Position numbers and translations under genes: made by a program. Below the pieces are notes generated by a model. That model was not told where the DNA came from and ran no database searches. It saw only the letters and a list, made by a program, of their open reading frames with translations. Positions 1 through 14,494 of a DNA stretch of 64,000 bases are shown one piece after another; position 1 is the first letter of the stretch; each line of letters begins with the position of its first letter. Source of the stretch: Craterostigma plantagineum (taxonomy: Eukaryota; Streptophyta; Magnoliopsida; Lamiales; Linderniaceae); contig JAPQWV010000364.1 of NCBI GenBank assembly GCA_027422505.1, positions 124,001 to 188,000 on the forward strand. Direction: 5' to 3'.

Positions 1-37
1 CCTCAGTCACTCGAGGGAGTTGAAGGAGGAAAGGGAA

Positions 38-2649
<2,612 letters not shown>

Positions 2650-2783
2650 GTTTCATTTGTTATGATGAATATATATGTGAATAAGAGAGTGTGTGTGTAG
2701 TTATAAATTTATGTATTTAAAAAATAAATAAAAAGAATGATTCCCAGCGTCATCCTCATGTTTATTTGTACTAGCTAATGTAG

Positions 2784-2798
2784 CCGCACGTTGTGCGG
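2784..2798 (-). other. Helitron 3' terminal hairpin
   Basis: On the minus strand CCGCAC-AAC-GTGCGG forms a six-base-pair stem with a three-base loop, 13 bases before the CTAG terminus. This is the known position and form of the Helitron 3' termination hairpin. Confidence 0.9.
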
Positions 2799-3432
2799 GT
2801 TCTATGTAGCCGTACCCCGGGATCAACGGGTTAAAACCGTTAGAGAAATATTGAACGATGTTATGTTAGATGTACATGCACTCTGATAAAAAAATGTTGC
2901 TTGTAAGTGACCGACCTTGTCCATTATGTTTGTCCTTAGACAGACACCATTCATTAATGACAATAATTTTGAAATGGAACGAATATTTTCCACAAGGAGT
3001 AGAATAAATATACTAATTACTGCTTACACGTACAATACAAATAGGTCAACCGAAGCCAATATAATGACAAAGGGATGAAGTATACTATGCTTTCTTGGCT
3101 AGGTATGGGCCACACAGGCATTGGTATAGCCATCACCTCTGCTTCATAGATGCAATATAGGCTAAAAAAGGAAAACAGAAAAAATCAACTAAATTACGAA
3201 CCTTATCAAAAATTTTATTCATACTCCTAATTTCCACTGTAATAATAAATAATGATCAAATATAATAAGCAAGACAACTGACAGCATTATGCAAGTGTAC
3301 CTGATTGGATCCATTGTATTGCCAATGCTGTTACAATAACCGTAGGTGCGCACTAATAAGAAAGGAAGTCAAACTCATTCCTTCTCTTCAGCACGCAGAA
3401 TTCTTCCCTGGTAGAAGTAGATATGAGCAGAA

Positions 3433-6400
3433 CTATTCGATTTCTGCTGATGCGAGGACTTCCTTGTAGACTCTATTTTTTGTACGACTGTTTGGTCGTG
3501 TTTGCGGTGATGTTGGTCTTATCAAGACTTTCAATTGGTCAACTGATTTAGCTCTTGATAAGGCAACGTAAAGCTGTCCATGTGAGAAAATGGGTTCTTT
3601 AAGATAAATTCCAACAAAATCAAGCGTCTGTCCTTGTGCTTTATTAATCGTCATTGCAAAACACAAACGAATTGGAAATTGTTTTCTCTTGAAATGTATG
3701 GATGAAAAATCATTTTTTGGTGATTCTAATATTATACGTGGGATAAACACAGGCTTCCCGATGTGTGCCTACTGAAATCTCCGCATAAATGACATTACTA
3801 TTAAAGTCTTTGCAGATGAGGCGTGTCCCGTTACAAAGACCTTCTGTCGGATTAAGATTTCGAAGCAAAATAATTGGTGCATTTGGTTTTAATGCTAGCT
3901 TATGCGGCGGGAGCCCATTCGGGGTTAGGGAGTGGAATAGTGGGATGGAGCATGCACCGACATTCTCATCATTACTTAAATACACTATTTCTTCACCGGA
4001 AATTTAGAGCAAGGCATCATTTATCTCATGGACAAAATCGTTCCTCGTAGTTAATATAGCTCTTTTCACGAATGATTGGGGTTGGAAGTTCTGTTCGATG
4101 GCTGGGAATACGGCATTTATTAGTTTATTCAAAGAGGTTTCATCATCTTCGAATTCGATGTTCGATTCTAGGGGAATCTGGATCTGACAGTTATCATCGA
4201 CTTGCTCATCTCCGTTGCCAACTTTCAGAAGACACGCAGAAAATTGTGGATCAAGTAGTGCTTGCATATTTTGGTGCAATTTTATTTTCTCAAATCTATT
4301 CCATAGAGGCGACTTTACAATGGAAGCGTCTATGATATCTTCTTTGCTACCTCGAGCAACAACCGGTAATGTCTGACGAAAGTCGCCACCGAACACAATA
4401 ATCTTGCCGCCAAATATATCACTTGAACACATTATGTCTCTTAACATTTCGTCAAACTTCTCGATAACACTGCGTTTTGCCATTGTGGCTTCGTCCCATA
4501 TAATTAGTTTAGCTATTCGTATCAAATAAGCCAACATGCTTTGTTTGCTTATATTACAGGAACTCGTGGCATTTTCTTCCAACGGGATTTTAAATCTCGA
4601 ATGGGAAGTACGTCCTCCAGGAAGTAGAGATGCTGCAACTCCTGAAGTGGCCGTAGCTAAAGCTATTTGTTTTGAAGACCTTACAGTACCGAGCAATGCT
4701 CTATAAAGAAATGTTTTTCCAGTACCTCCAGGACCATCAATAAAAAACACTCTTGGCAAATTATGATTGACGTGATGCAGTATCTTCTCGTAAGCAATGC
4801 GTTGTTCATTATTTAGTCTTGCGGATGCTAAAATATCTTCTTCAGCTACGATAATGTCTTGGTGTAATTCCTTTGTCAAATTAGTAGTGGAATTCACTTC
4901 TATGTCATCGCTTAGGAAGGGAAAGTCTTCTATTCTTTTGCCTATTGAATAAAGATTGTACGCGATGGAATCAAACGTTTTAAGTTTTACTAATTCAGGC
5001 CTAAGTGTCTTGTCCTTTCTAAAATCTTCTGAGAGATATTTTTCGAATTTTGTCAATAGGTCTTTAGGATTACTTGGTGAACAATAAATAAGTAATGTTG
5101 CGAACAATTGTCGTAAAGCAGAAGGCATCAGGTATGATATACTTTCTGCAAGACATTCCTCACATGTATTATTGTCTTCCATTAATCCTAACATTTGTGC
5201 AGCTTCCCTAAAGGTATTGAGTTGTTTTCCCCTAACTGTTCTTAAATTTTCGAATGAAGTTGGTCCTCTTTGATGCATCAACAATAACCTTAGGTAAAAC
5301 CTTTCTCCTTCAGCTGGATGACTTGTTAAGAGACGCCCTATTACAGTTTGCTTTTTACGCCGTTTCCACTCTTCTAGATTAGGATGCCAGGTAAAATATT
5401 CTGGAAACTCGATGTATAAACAATTCTTGAATCTCGCATATTCGTCATGCTCATTCATGTAAAAGAATTGGGTCAGCATAGTATTTTTTATCGTGGGTTT
5501 GTTGAGAAGTGTTTGTAGCTGCTGATCATGAGAGAAAGATATTGTTTGTTCATTATCAAGATGGACAGGTAAAGATATGACAGAAGGATGCACATGGTTA
5601 AGGTCAAAACCAAAAATTCTCCACATTGCTTCGGGCGCTGATACCCACCGTGCACGCTGAAAATTCTTTATTTCATCAAATATTTGTTCATTCTCATTTG
5701 CGGTTAATGTATATAAGATTCTATCATGGCCTTTGTAAATATATTTATAGATATATTTTATAGCTTGGATCGTTGAGCATATCTCTACGTTGATGTGGCA
5801 ATTAAATTTGGCCAATAAATATGGATTGTATGGTACAACCCAACGATTATCAAGATGAGATCCTCTTACTTCAACACAACGACCATTATCTCTACGACGA
5901 TATATTGGGTAGCTGTTGTCTCCGTATTTTGTTGCCTCAGAAAAATCTTTTGGATACTTAAACTTGCAACCGTTATCATTCTTCATGCATGGACATTTCG
6001 GATTTAAAATTCCACAGGGTCCATGTATCATGTGTTTTTTTACGAATTGATATAGGTAAGAATCTGTATCTTCATCAGGCAATTCAGCACATACTATTGT
6101 ATTGAAAGCTTGTGGATCAAACATTTTCGATGATTGATTTAAGATAAACAAGAAATGAGCATGAGGTAGACCTCTCTTTTGAAATTCAACGACATAAGCA
6201 TATGCGATAATGGTACCGAAAATCTTGTTTTTAAATAACTCGTTCTTTAAGACCTCCAACTTCGCACGGAAAATTCTCACTACAGCATCGGGTCTATTTT
6301 GTATCTCATCAGAAGACAAACAAAGTTCTTTTATTTCAGGCCAATTTGGATTCGTAGTCATGGTCAAGAAAATATCCGGCTTTCCATATCTTTGAACCAA

Positions 6401-7949
6401 TGATAGAGCGTCCATGTATCTCTTGCGCATGTCCCTAGGCCCACCGATAAACGAAGATGGCAATATTATGCGCCTTCCTACTTCGGAACCCTTCTGATAA
6501 CCCTGTGCCACACTATCTAACAGACCTTGGTATACTTCTTTACGAAAACGATTCTGCATTTCTTCAGCTCTATAAAATTCTAGCCTCGATGTCTCAATTT
6601 TAATGTACATGTCTATTACATATTGCTGCAAAAGTCTACCAACATGTAACAAATGCGAGTAATCATCAACCTGCAACTTATAACAATAATACTCACGGCA
6701 CGATACTCTTTTCCCGACAACCTTCTCCGTAGAACCTACAAAATGAAATAAATTAGGGATTTTACAAATAAGGCACGACAATATAATTTAACATTTTAAA
6801 ATACCTAGAACCTCATTGATTAAATAATCCCCCGCAACTACATTTGCAACTTCGTTTTCATGTACTTCATTTCAATATTGCTTTTTATTTCGTTGGCCTA
6901 ATCGCTCTATGCTTCGGTGCCACCCGGGTTCGCCATAAGGAAATATAAAAGGATATTGGAGAGGGTCATAACAACCGTAGTAATGTTTAATAACTTGTGG
7001 TTGACCAAACTTCGAATATACTTGTATGTGGGGGCTTGAATCATGATTCACACCGTCTGATTCCAACCATACCCCAGCAATTTGAGACGTTGTTGGTCTG
7101 TGGAAGACATTTTCATCAACCGTAGGATCAGTCTGTAAAGTGATTTTGTAACTGTTTAAATCAAGAAAGCCATTAAGGTTTCTAAGAAATTTCGCATAAG
7201 GATTAATTTGCAAGACGTTAACCAATTTTTCTACAACCGATTCTTTAAAATTAGAATTGCAAAGCATTCGGTTTGGGATCTCGTGTTCCGTATCGAAAAA
7301 TTACAGCTGAATGTTTTTAGGGTTACTATTATCCGTCGGAAGTAATTGATTCAAATAATGGTAAAGTTGACCCTGTACCCGAAACGTGTAGATGCCATTA
7401 TTTCTTTTTGCTAGAGATTTGTCATAATGAATTCCTAATGACGTAAAGGCGAACATGTTATTGTAACCACGGGCATACTGGCGGAAATGTCTAGCTTCTT
7501 CAAAATCACCCAAGTATAAATCTATTAAGTCGGGCGACATTCTCGTCTCGCATAACTTAACTTCTCCCAATGAACAACAAAATCCTGGCGTTTCTAAGTA
7601 GACGCGTCTAGCACCACAGAACTTACAGTTAGGCACAATAGGAAGAACATCAGGTTCTTCGACTATGCACATTAAGCGGTCAAGGTTGGACCTTAGATTA
7701 ACAAGTCCTCTATTTTTCTCCTTGCGGCGTTCATTTTTTTTTCCCTCTTCTTTCTTCAAGAGAGGCATATTTTCTCTTGTGATCGCGTACCATTATATCA
7801 GTTGGTGTAAGCAGAGATTCGTTAAATGGTTGTGAAGCTAAACAAGTCTCATAATTTAGCGGTCGTGAGGATATCTGATTTCGTTTCAACGTATACCACA
7901 TAAACAGTGAGAATTGCTCAAAAAGTGTAATTGCGCGTGAGACTCGCAA
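3433..7949 (-). pseudogene. Helitron Rep-helicase (RepHel), decayed
   Basis: Encodes the HUH replication initiator fused to a PIF1-type helicase that drives rolling-circle transposition. The longest open piece is 4004-6781 (925 aa). The HUH motif (PHAHF) lies near 6158-6172 and the two catalytic tyrosines (YIYKYIYKGHD) near 5727-5765. The helicase has Walker A GPGGTGKT near 4713-4737, then IIWDEATM and GGDFRQTLP. A 69-bp intron (6736-6804) restores frame between the N-terminal part and this piece. In-frame stops occur at 7301-7303 (TAA), 6872-6874 (TGA) and 4004-4006 (TAA). Frameshifts lie near 7745 and near 3750, where the helicase tail continues in another frame (MTINKAQGQT, YVALSRAKS). All catalytic residues survive, but the protein cannot be made whole, so movement would need a helper element. 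Confidence 0.9.
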
Positions 7950-9190
7950 ATCCTGCGATGTTAATTAAAAAACAATTTCATGTATCATTTACTCCATGGA
8001 CTTGACGAGTAAGAATCTAACAATATAACATTACTTTTATTCGAAAAAAAAAAATATTACTTTTATATGCTTTTAATTTCCTAATTCCAAGCGACATTGC
8101 AACTAATATTTTGAAAAGTAAACAAATGGTTGTTTACAAGTTTCTCCTACGTAAGTTCCATAACCAATTACATGTATATAATAATTGCATTGAAACTAAT
8201 AAAATGGTATTATCATAGATCTAACAAGTTGTTTGATGCTTTTATTGAAATGGTAAAATTTAAAGAAAACAAATTTAAGATATCCAGAAATTTTATAGAC
8301 ATGAGAAAGAAGTACTAACATAGATCCTCCCTTGACTAATGTAACAAGAAGTTTGTCGATTTTCTTGAAAATTAAAGAAAAGCAATTATATTCAAGAAAG
8401 AAAGAAACTTAACTACATCCATGAGAAAGAAGGCCAAACGGGAATCTCCTCATCACACATAGAAGATGTAGCTAAACACTGAAGTACAGAACCGTTCGAA
8501 AACCAGATAATCGAAAGGCTAGTCAAGAATTTGCTTCTCATATCTGTGGAAACAACTTTGCACCACATACGAACTACGTTAATAACCATTTCCGGGAAAA
8601 AAATTAATGCATACAAATAAAAAACATCACTTGAACAGCCTAAACCCTAAAAGAAGACTTAAACTAACATCACAACCGAAACCCCCATTAAATATTATAC
8701 AGCACCTTTCAGGAAATAAGTCAAGAACACGCGGCTTTAAATAAAATGGGGATAAAAGAAATCAGGAAAAATGAAGGGAAAGAAGACATCTTACCACGAG
8801 ACCTACGGCTTCAGAGCTCCTTACTCATGCCATCACGCGTTTCAGCATAGCAGCTTGTTTGTTTTTCGAATGCTCGCCTTTTTGAGAGAAGAGATGGGTA
8901 GGAATGGAAATTGGGGAATTGGCGTATAATAAATAAATAAATGAAGCTTCAAGACCATAACTTGCTTTTCCCAAGGTTAGTGACATGTGGGCCTTTGAAA
9001 GACTGTAATAGTGGCATTGGAATTGGGTAAAATAGTCCTCAGTTGCGTGTGGGATATATGACATGATTATTTATACTAATAAACCGACAACCTAATATTA
9101 CCAAGTTGCATGGACCAAACACATATCTAAAACATAACCTGCTACTTGAATGGAAAACTGGCCATATTCCCATTTAGATAGTAGTATAGA
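7950..9190. other. Helitron 5' part, non-coding, possible leader or captured sequence
   Basis: About 1.2 kb between the RepHel start and the Helitron 5' terminus. On the minus strand 8413-8616 gives an open stretch of 67 codons that I do not recognise. Around 8790-8960 the minus strand reads like a transcript leader followed by a GTAAG donor-like site. This may be the RepHel 5' untranslated region or a captured host fragment. Plus-strand A/T-rich DNA fills the rest. Confidence 0.4.
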
Positions 9191-9330
9191 TGTAATTGAG
9201 ATTTGATAGAAATATTATTTACAGCGACAAAGACTTGTGTCGACTTAGTTGTGTGGTGATTGTGCTGATAACAGGAAAAAGGAAAAGGCTCGGATTATTT
9301 TTCTACATATTGTAGTAAACGAGTTACACA
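9191..9330. repeat. 3' flank of GH1 copy A displaced by the Helitron
   Basis: This stretch matches 43055-43196 behind GH1 copy B closely, including TATTTACAGCGACAAAGAC. Before insertion it was contiguous with the DNA ending at 2770. Homology stops near 9330. The stretch shows that the A/B duplication unit extended at least about 550 bases past the stop codon of the gene. Confidence 0.9.
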
Positions 9331-9588
9331 AAACACCTCATTTGCATGCTTTGAAGTATGAAACATCGATCACTAGTCCTAATTAGTTTAGAAGCTGGTG
9401 TACTAGTAGAAGCTTGGAAAGATTCAAGAAGCATGTCACTCACTGAAAATGACGATGCTTGAGTAAGTTTTGCATTCCTGTTTGCAGATCACACGTATGT
9501 GTATTGGAATACGTACGAATCGAAAATGTTGACGATTTCTTTATCTGTGACGTCCATATCCTCCAACTACATCCCTCCTCTTTGCATT

Positions 9589-10364
9589 TCACGTCATAGA
9601 ACGACGGGAGGATTTGATGTTTCGGATCTCGAATGATGCAGCTATAGCAACTCTTTGGATCCTCTTTTTTATTGCCCCATTGTCCTCAAATTCAGCACCA
9701 ACTCGCATGGTAGAACCATCCGTAAAAGAATACCAATCACTATGAATAATTGCAACTTCGTCCTCATTACTCAAAATATCCTCTTCATTTTCATCATCAA
9801 AATCGATTTGCACATTTTGGCGTGCAATAATAGCATCAGCTTCGCTGTGCCCCCCAACCACACAATTTCATCCTCGTCATCGCCCATGTCGATAATTCGC
9901 TCAAAATAGTAATCATTGTAACCACTTCCAACGCAAGGAACTTCAACTTCAAGGGGTGTAACTTCGTCATCGACACGAATTTGATTGCAAAGGGTTGTAG
10001 GAAGACCGATTTCCACATGGAGAACCGGTCAATCCATTGGACCCGCTAAATAAATTTAACCCTTCAATTCGCTATCGTTCCTTATGTACCATGGAGCACA
10101 ACCATCAATACCCCTCAAACATGGTTGATAATCCAACTTCAACTCCGGCCTCCCGCTCGCATTAATACACGTATATATTTCAATTCGGAGATTGTCCAGC
10201 GAACAACAATCACCTTCAAACCCGATAGGCCGCATATTCGTCCCCATTCTTGGACGACATCTGTATTTGTTATTATCTCCAATTTCCCACTGACCATCGT
10301 AATCAATTATGACGCTGTCGGCATAACCTGTATATATATAATACAACTCTTGATTAATATTCAC
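9589..10364 (-). pseudogene. Mutator-like (MULE) transposase N-terminal fragment
   Basis: Minus-strand pieces 10056-10364 (102 aa), 9771-10016 and 9589-9861 (90 aa) lie in different frames. The first has the pattern of plant MULE N-terminal regions (IIDYDGQWE near its start). The last contains MRVGAEFEDNGAIKKRIQ followed by FEIRNIKSSRR, which fits the MuDR transposase domain (lkvGm-F...A...ya...f...ksd). No catalytic DDE region, zinc knuckle or terminal inverted repeats were seen nearby. It is a truncated, frameshifted relic. The assignment rests on motif memory and needs a profile search. Confidence 0.6.
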
Positions 10365-10380
10365 AAATTCGAATAAATAA

Positions 10381-11060
10381 TTCTTCGAATAAAATCAGTT
10401 CGAATTAAGTTATGAGATATATTATTAGAGTAAGTTCGAATAATTTTATTAATTAATTAATCTATTAAACATTTTTTTATTCGAATTTGAATATATTAAC
10501 TCAATTCGAAATTCGAATATATTCGAGAGAATTCGAATAATTCGCATTCGATATTCGAATTATTTTATAATTAATTAAATTTTTTAATTTTTAATTTTTA
10601 TTTTTTTTGTTTATTCTAACCTATTCGAATTACAAATACATTCCACAAATTTGAATAAATTCGAATCTATTCGAATTATTTTATTATTTATGTTTACTTT
10701 TTATTCAATTCGAATATATTCGAATTAACTCGAGATATTCTAATTATTTTTGCAATAATTAATTATTATTTTTATTTTTTATTTTTTCGGTTTTTAATTT
10801 TTTATTTATTGGAACCTATTCGAATCCAGTTATATTCCATTAATTCGAATAAATTCGAACTATTTGAATTATTTTATTATTTTCTTTATCGTTTATTTTT
10901 ATTTATTATTATTATTCGAATAGACTACTGGAATAGAATTTATTCTAATAGATACGAATAGTACTATTCGAATGTATTGTTCGAATCCTATTCGATGTGT
11001 ACTATTTTGTTAATTGGAATAATTTATGGAAACTTATTCGAACATTTATTGAATTCGGAT
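10381..11060. repeat. A/T-rich tract studded with TTCGAA palindromes
   Basis: About 680 bases in which ATTCGAAT and variants recur every 15-60 bases, separated by TTTATTATTT-type filler. No protein pattern is visible. It looks like a degenerate tandem or satellite-like array rather than coding DNA. Confidence 0.65.
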
Positions 11061-11213
11061 AGCGAGATAGAACTTCTGACTCCACACTCAAATTCTCTCA
11101 GTATGTGAAAGCCCATGTATATTAGACCTACCCACGACGAAAGCCGCAGATAATAGTAATACCATGAGCAAGTTAAAACTTGACTATTTGTTGAAATAAG
11201 AACTCAACTCTCA

Positions 11214-11500
11214 AATTACGCGCATTTCTGTTATATATTATATAGATATATATATATTTAATTCATGATTACCAAAAAAGAAACATACTTTAATAAAAAT
11301 ACTGACAATCCCATTTTTTTAATATGAACACAAATTTATCCCTTTTGTTAAATTGTCACGAGATTCAGGGATGATTTTCTATGTTTGTTGAAGGGAGATA
11401 CGGTGAGGAGAGAAAAATGGCTCGAATTACGCGCGCTTCTGTTATATATTATATAGATATATATATTTAATTCATGATTACCAAAAAAGAAACATACTTT
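11214..11500 (+). repeat. Pair of ~76-bp direct repeats
   Basis: The segments 11214-11291 and 11425-11500 are almost identical. Both run from AATTACGCG through an A/T dinucleotide tract to ACCAAAAAAGAAACATACTT. They are separated by 133 bases. This suggests a local duplication. From 11500 to 12144 I see only A/T-rich DNA with TTTGGTT-type inverted segments and no gene. Confidence 0.7.
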
Positions 11501-12144
11501 CGTGTATTTTTTATTTCGAATTACAATCATAAGGGAAAGGGCGGTAGGCTATGTACTATGTAGTCGTCTAACCCAACTGTTATATATACATGCTGCGTTT
11601 GCTCTGTAAGATAACCCAATAAAATGGGTTACTAAGTCTTAATAACATGTTTTCTCATGTTTGGTTCGACTAGATCAGGCCCGCGAAAATAGAAAAGCCC
11701 ATAAATATTACACGGGCTTTTCCTTATTTTTATCCCAGATGGACCCCCAAGAATATATTGTCCTGCTTTTTCCAAATAACGAGGATAAGTGTCTATTACT
11801 TTTTTACCCTTGATACCAGTACCAATTCGACCTAATTGACTTGTATCCCTTCTGTTACCCCAATCAATTCAACCAACCCTCCATAGCCGCCGTCGCCTGA
11901 CCCATTATTGAGTTTTGTTAATGAACCAAACACAATGTTATTTTGGTTTATATTACGTTTGTGAAGTACCCAACCCAAACTTATATTTGATTTTCATTGG
12001 ATAACATGTAGTGATCTTTCGCGGGTTTGGACTCTAGTATTAACTGGGCTACAAACCAAACATAGCCTATAGATATTAACCAAACCTAACAATAGACTAC
12101 ATCATTACATATATCCATGTAGTACGTAGTTCAACGTTGAAGTT

Positions 12145-12319
12145 TGTTAGCCATAATCAAACAATTATTGATTGAGATAATCAAGCAATAATTGATTGAG
12201 TTATTTACGTAATTGATTGAGTTATTTATGTCATTTACTGTCTTCTTAATTTACGTTGGTCTTGTACTTATTCGATGTAATTGCATTCAGTCATTAAACG
12301 AAATTATCTTAGCTTAACA
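12145..12319 (+). repeat. Copia 5' LTR
   Basis: A 175-bp terminal repeat starting TG and ending CA. By eye it differs from the 3' LTR at about 11 positions plus an 8-base indel, roughly 6%, so this insertion is old. The sequence following the LTR begins TGGTA, as methionine-tRNA primer sites do, but degenerates after that. Confidence 0.9.
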
Positions 12320-12344
12320 TGGTAGCCTAAACACGGCGTGAAAC

Positions 12345-13008
12345 TAGGGGTGTTCAAATGTCGGTTAACCGACCGAACCGAACCGAAACCGAAGTTTCGG
12401 TTCGTACCGAATACCGAACCGAAGAGTTTCGGTTCGGTTTTCGGTTTGTATTTTGATAACCGAAAAAAATTCGGTTCGGTTTCGGTTTTTTACCTCGGTA
12501 AACCGAACCGAACCGAATAACCGAATTCTCTCTTTTTTTTTAAATTTTAATACATATATATTATTATATAAAATATATAATGATATATTTTTATATGTCT
12601 TATTTAATAAATTAATAATATACCCACCATATTTGATAAATATGGAAAATATTAGGTAAATCATAAATTTATTCATATATATATGATAATATATATTTAT
12701 AATATAAATAAAATTAATATATTTACTAAAATATGGAAAATATGGGGTAAATGAAAATTTTATACAAATAAAAATATGATAATAAAATTATAATTAAAGC
12801 GTATTAATATTATTGTTTTTTATTTTTAATTAAAAATTCGGTTTTTTGGTCGGTTAACCGAACCGAACCGAAAAAAATTCGGTAAAAACCGAAACCGAAC
12901 CGAATTGTTTCGGTTCGGTTTTCGGTTTATGAAATTCTCGAACCGAACTTTCGGTTAACCGAAAGTTCGGTTCGGTTCGGTTCGGTTATTACCGAATGAA
13001 CACTCCTA
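12345..13008. mobile_element. Non-autonomous hAT element (MITE), 664 bp
   Basis: Terminal inverted repeats TAGGGGTGTTCA and TGAACACTCCTA (11 of 12 pair) are bounded by a perfect eight-base duplication CGTGAAAC (12337-12344 and 13009-13016), as expected for hAT. The interior is A/T-rich and flanked by long runs of the ACCGAA/TTCGGT motif in both orientations. The open frames here are translations of that simple repeat. Confidence 0.9.
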
Positions 13009-13070
13009 CGTGAAACCCTTCCGCCACCTCCATTCCTACAGCAGCGGTCCTTATTCGCCGCCTTTCTTTC

Positions 13071-14124
13071 ATGGCTGAGGCGGAAACTTCTGTACATAGA
13101 GGACGCGTCCACAGGGGTCGCGGGTCCAACACAGGACGAGGTCGCCACAGTAACAATAGGGGTGGTCGAGGGCGTCGTAACTATACGCCTCGATGTTACT
13201 TCTGTAGAGAGATCGCTCATGACGTCATCGATTGTCCGAAGCGTTTTGAGTTCTTACGATCGCTCTTGCAGACCATCGTCCACAGCTAATATTGCGGAAG
13301 TCCTCTCAACAAGCTGCTCAATCTCGCAACCGAATACCTCCGATTGGTATTTAGATACAGGGGCCACGACCCATATGACTTCGGGTGCGACTCAGCCTTA
13401 TTCTAGATACAGGGGCCATGGCCCCTTATTCTGGTAATGACCACGTAACTGTTTTAAATGGTGAGACTCATTCTATCTCTCATTCTGGCTCGTTGACCAT
13501 TTCAAACAATCTCAAATTACATAATGCTCTTGTTGTGCCTGGACTTACTAAAAATTTGTTGTCGGTTAGCCAACACACCAGAAATTTTCCTGTTCAAGTC
13601 ACTTTTACTGATTCGCAGTTTCGCATTCAGATTCGGGATACTGGTCATCTCCTCGCAACAGGCACCTGTGATCGTGGACTTTATTTATTGGACTCTACAC
13701 CTAGATCTTTTTCTGCATTATTCAGAACCAAAACTTACATGGTTCTTATTAATTATGGCATTCTCGCCTTGGTCATGTGGCAAACTCCGTTATTGAATAA
13801 ACTTGGTTTGGTTTCCGTTACTTCGTTGTAGCCTTCGCCTCAACTTTGCAATTCATGTCAGTTGGCCAAAAGTACCAGAATGCCATTCACTAATAATGAT
13901 AGGCGAGCTTCTCAGGTCTTGGATTTGATACACTGTGATTTGTGGGGTCCTGCGCCCGTTACCTCTACATCAGGTTTTCGTTTCTATGCTGTATTTGTGG
14001 ATGATCACTCCAGGTTCTCTTGGTTTTACCCACTACGTACTAAGTGTGAATTTGTGGATATCTTTCTGCAGTTTCAGTTATTTGTCGAAAACCAGTTTTC
14101 TTGCAAAATCAAAAAGTTTCAGAG
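13071..14124 (+). pseudogene. Copia gag C-terminus, protease and integrase N-half
   Basis: Upstream portion of the copia polyprotein, broken into several frames. A zinc knuckle CX2CX4HX4C (CYFCREIAHDVIDC) lies in 13071-13289. Protease WYLDTGATTHM lies in 13162-13437. The GAG-pre-integrase region is at 13385-13831 and the integrase core start (LIHCDLWGP, FVDDHSRFSW) at 13862-14124. The capsid part of gag is absent: only about 60 bases, excluding the MITE, separate the LTR from the short nucleocapsid frame. The reading stops at the solo-LTR insertion after KKFQSE and resumes 20 kb away at 34385. Confidence 0.9.
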
Positions 14125-14494
14125 TGAACACCCGTAATTTTAATACGGGATTAGAACGTAATTAATTTTCTACAAGTTAACAATAATGAAATTGACGTCG
14201 AGCGGATCGGAAACCGAGTGAGAAATTCGGTCTAAATAATATTCGATTTGCACAGTTTCGGCCCAACATAATGGGAAATAATCCAATAAACAAATAAGAC
14301 CAACTAATATTAGAAGTCCAAACTAAAATAATAGAAGGGGCCTAATAAATAATATAGATTAAATAAATTGAGGGCCCAAGTGGGAGCAATTAAGAAAAGG
14401 CCCAATGAGCCCAAAAGAGATATTTTCCCTCATTTTAAGGCAAGTGAAGCATGGGCTCCCCTAACCTATATTAGACCTAGATAGTACTGTCCAA

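Larger units (their letters stand above)
2771..9190 (-). mobile_element. Helitron, 6,420 bp, both ends defined
   Basis: Rolling-circle transposon in minus orientation. Its 5' end is the complement of the GA at 9189-9190 and so begins TC (TCTATACTAC). Its 3' end, read on the minus strand, finishes ...CTAG at 2771, preceded by a short GC-rich hairpin. The host bases flanking it are A2770 and T9191, the A|T target expected for Helitrons. The 3' flank of GH1 copy B has the same host sequence uninterrupted (TTTATTTGCA|TGTAATTGAG at 43054/43055), which confirms both boundaries. It carries a broken Rep-helicase gene. The insertion is later than the A/B gene duplication, or copy B descends from an unoccupied haplotype. 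Confidence 0.95.

Noticed and set aside
12338..12676. Overlapping frames rich in RTEPKP and FGSVR
   Set aside because: They are translations of the ACCGAA simple repeat in the hAT MITE.
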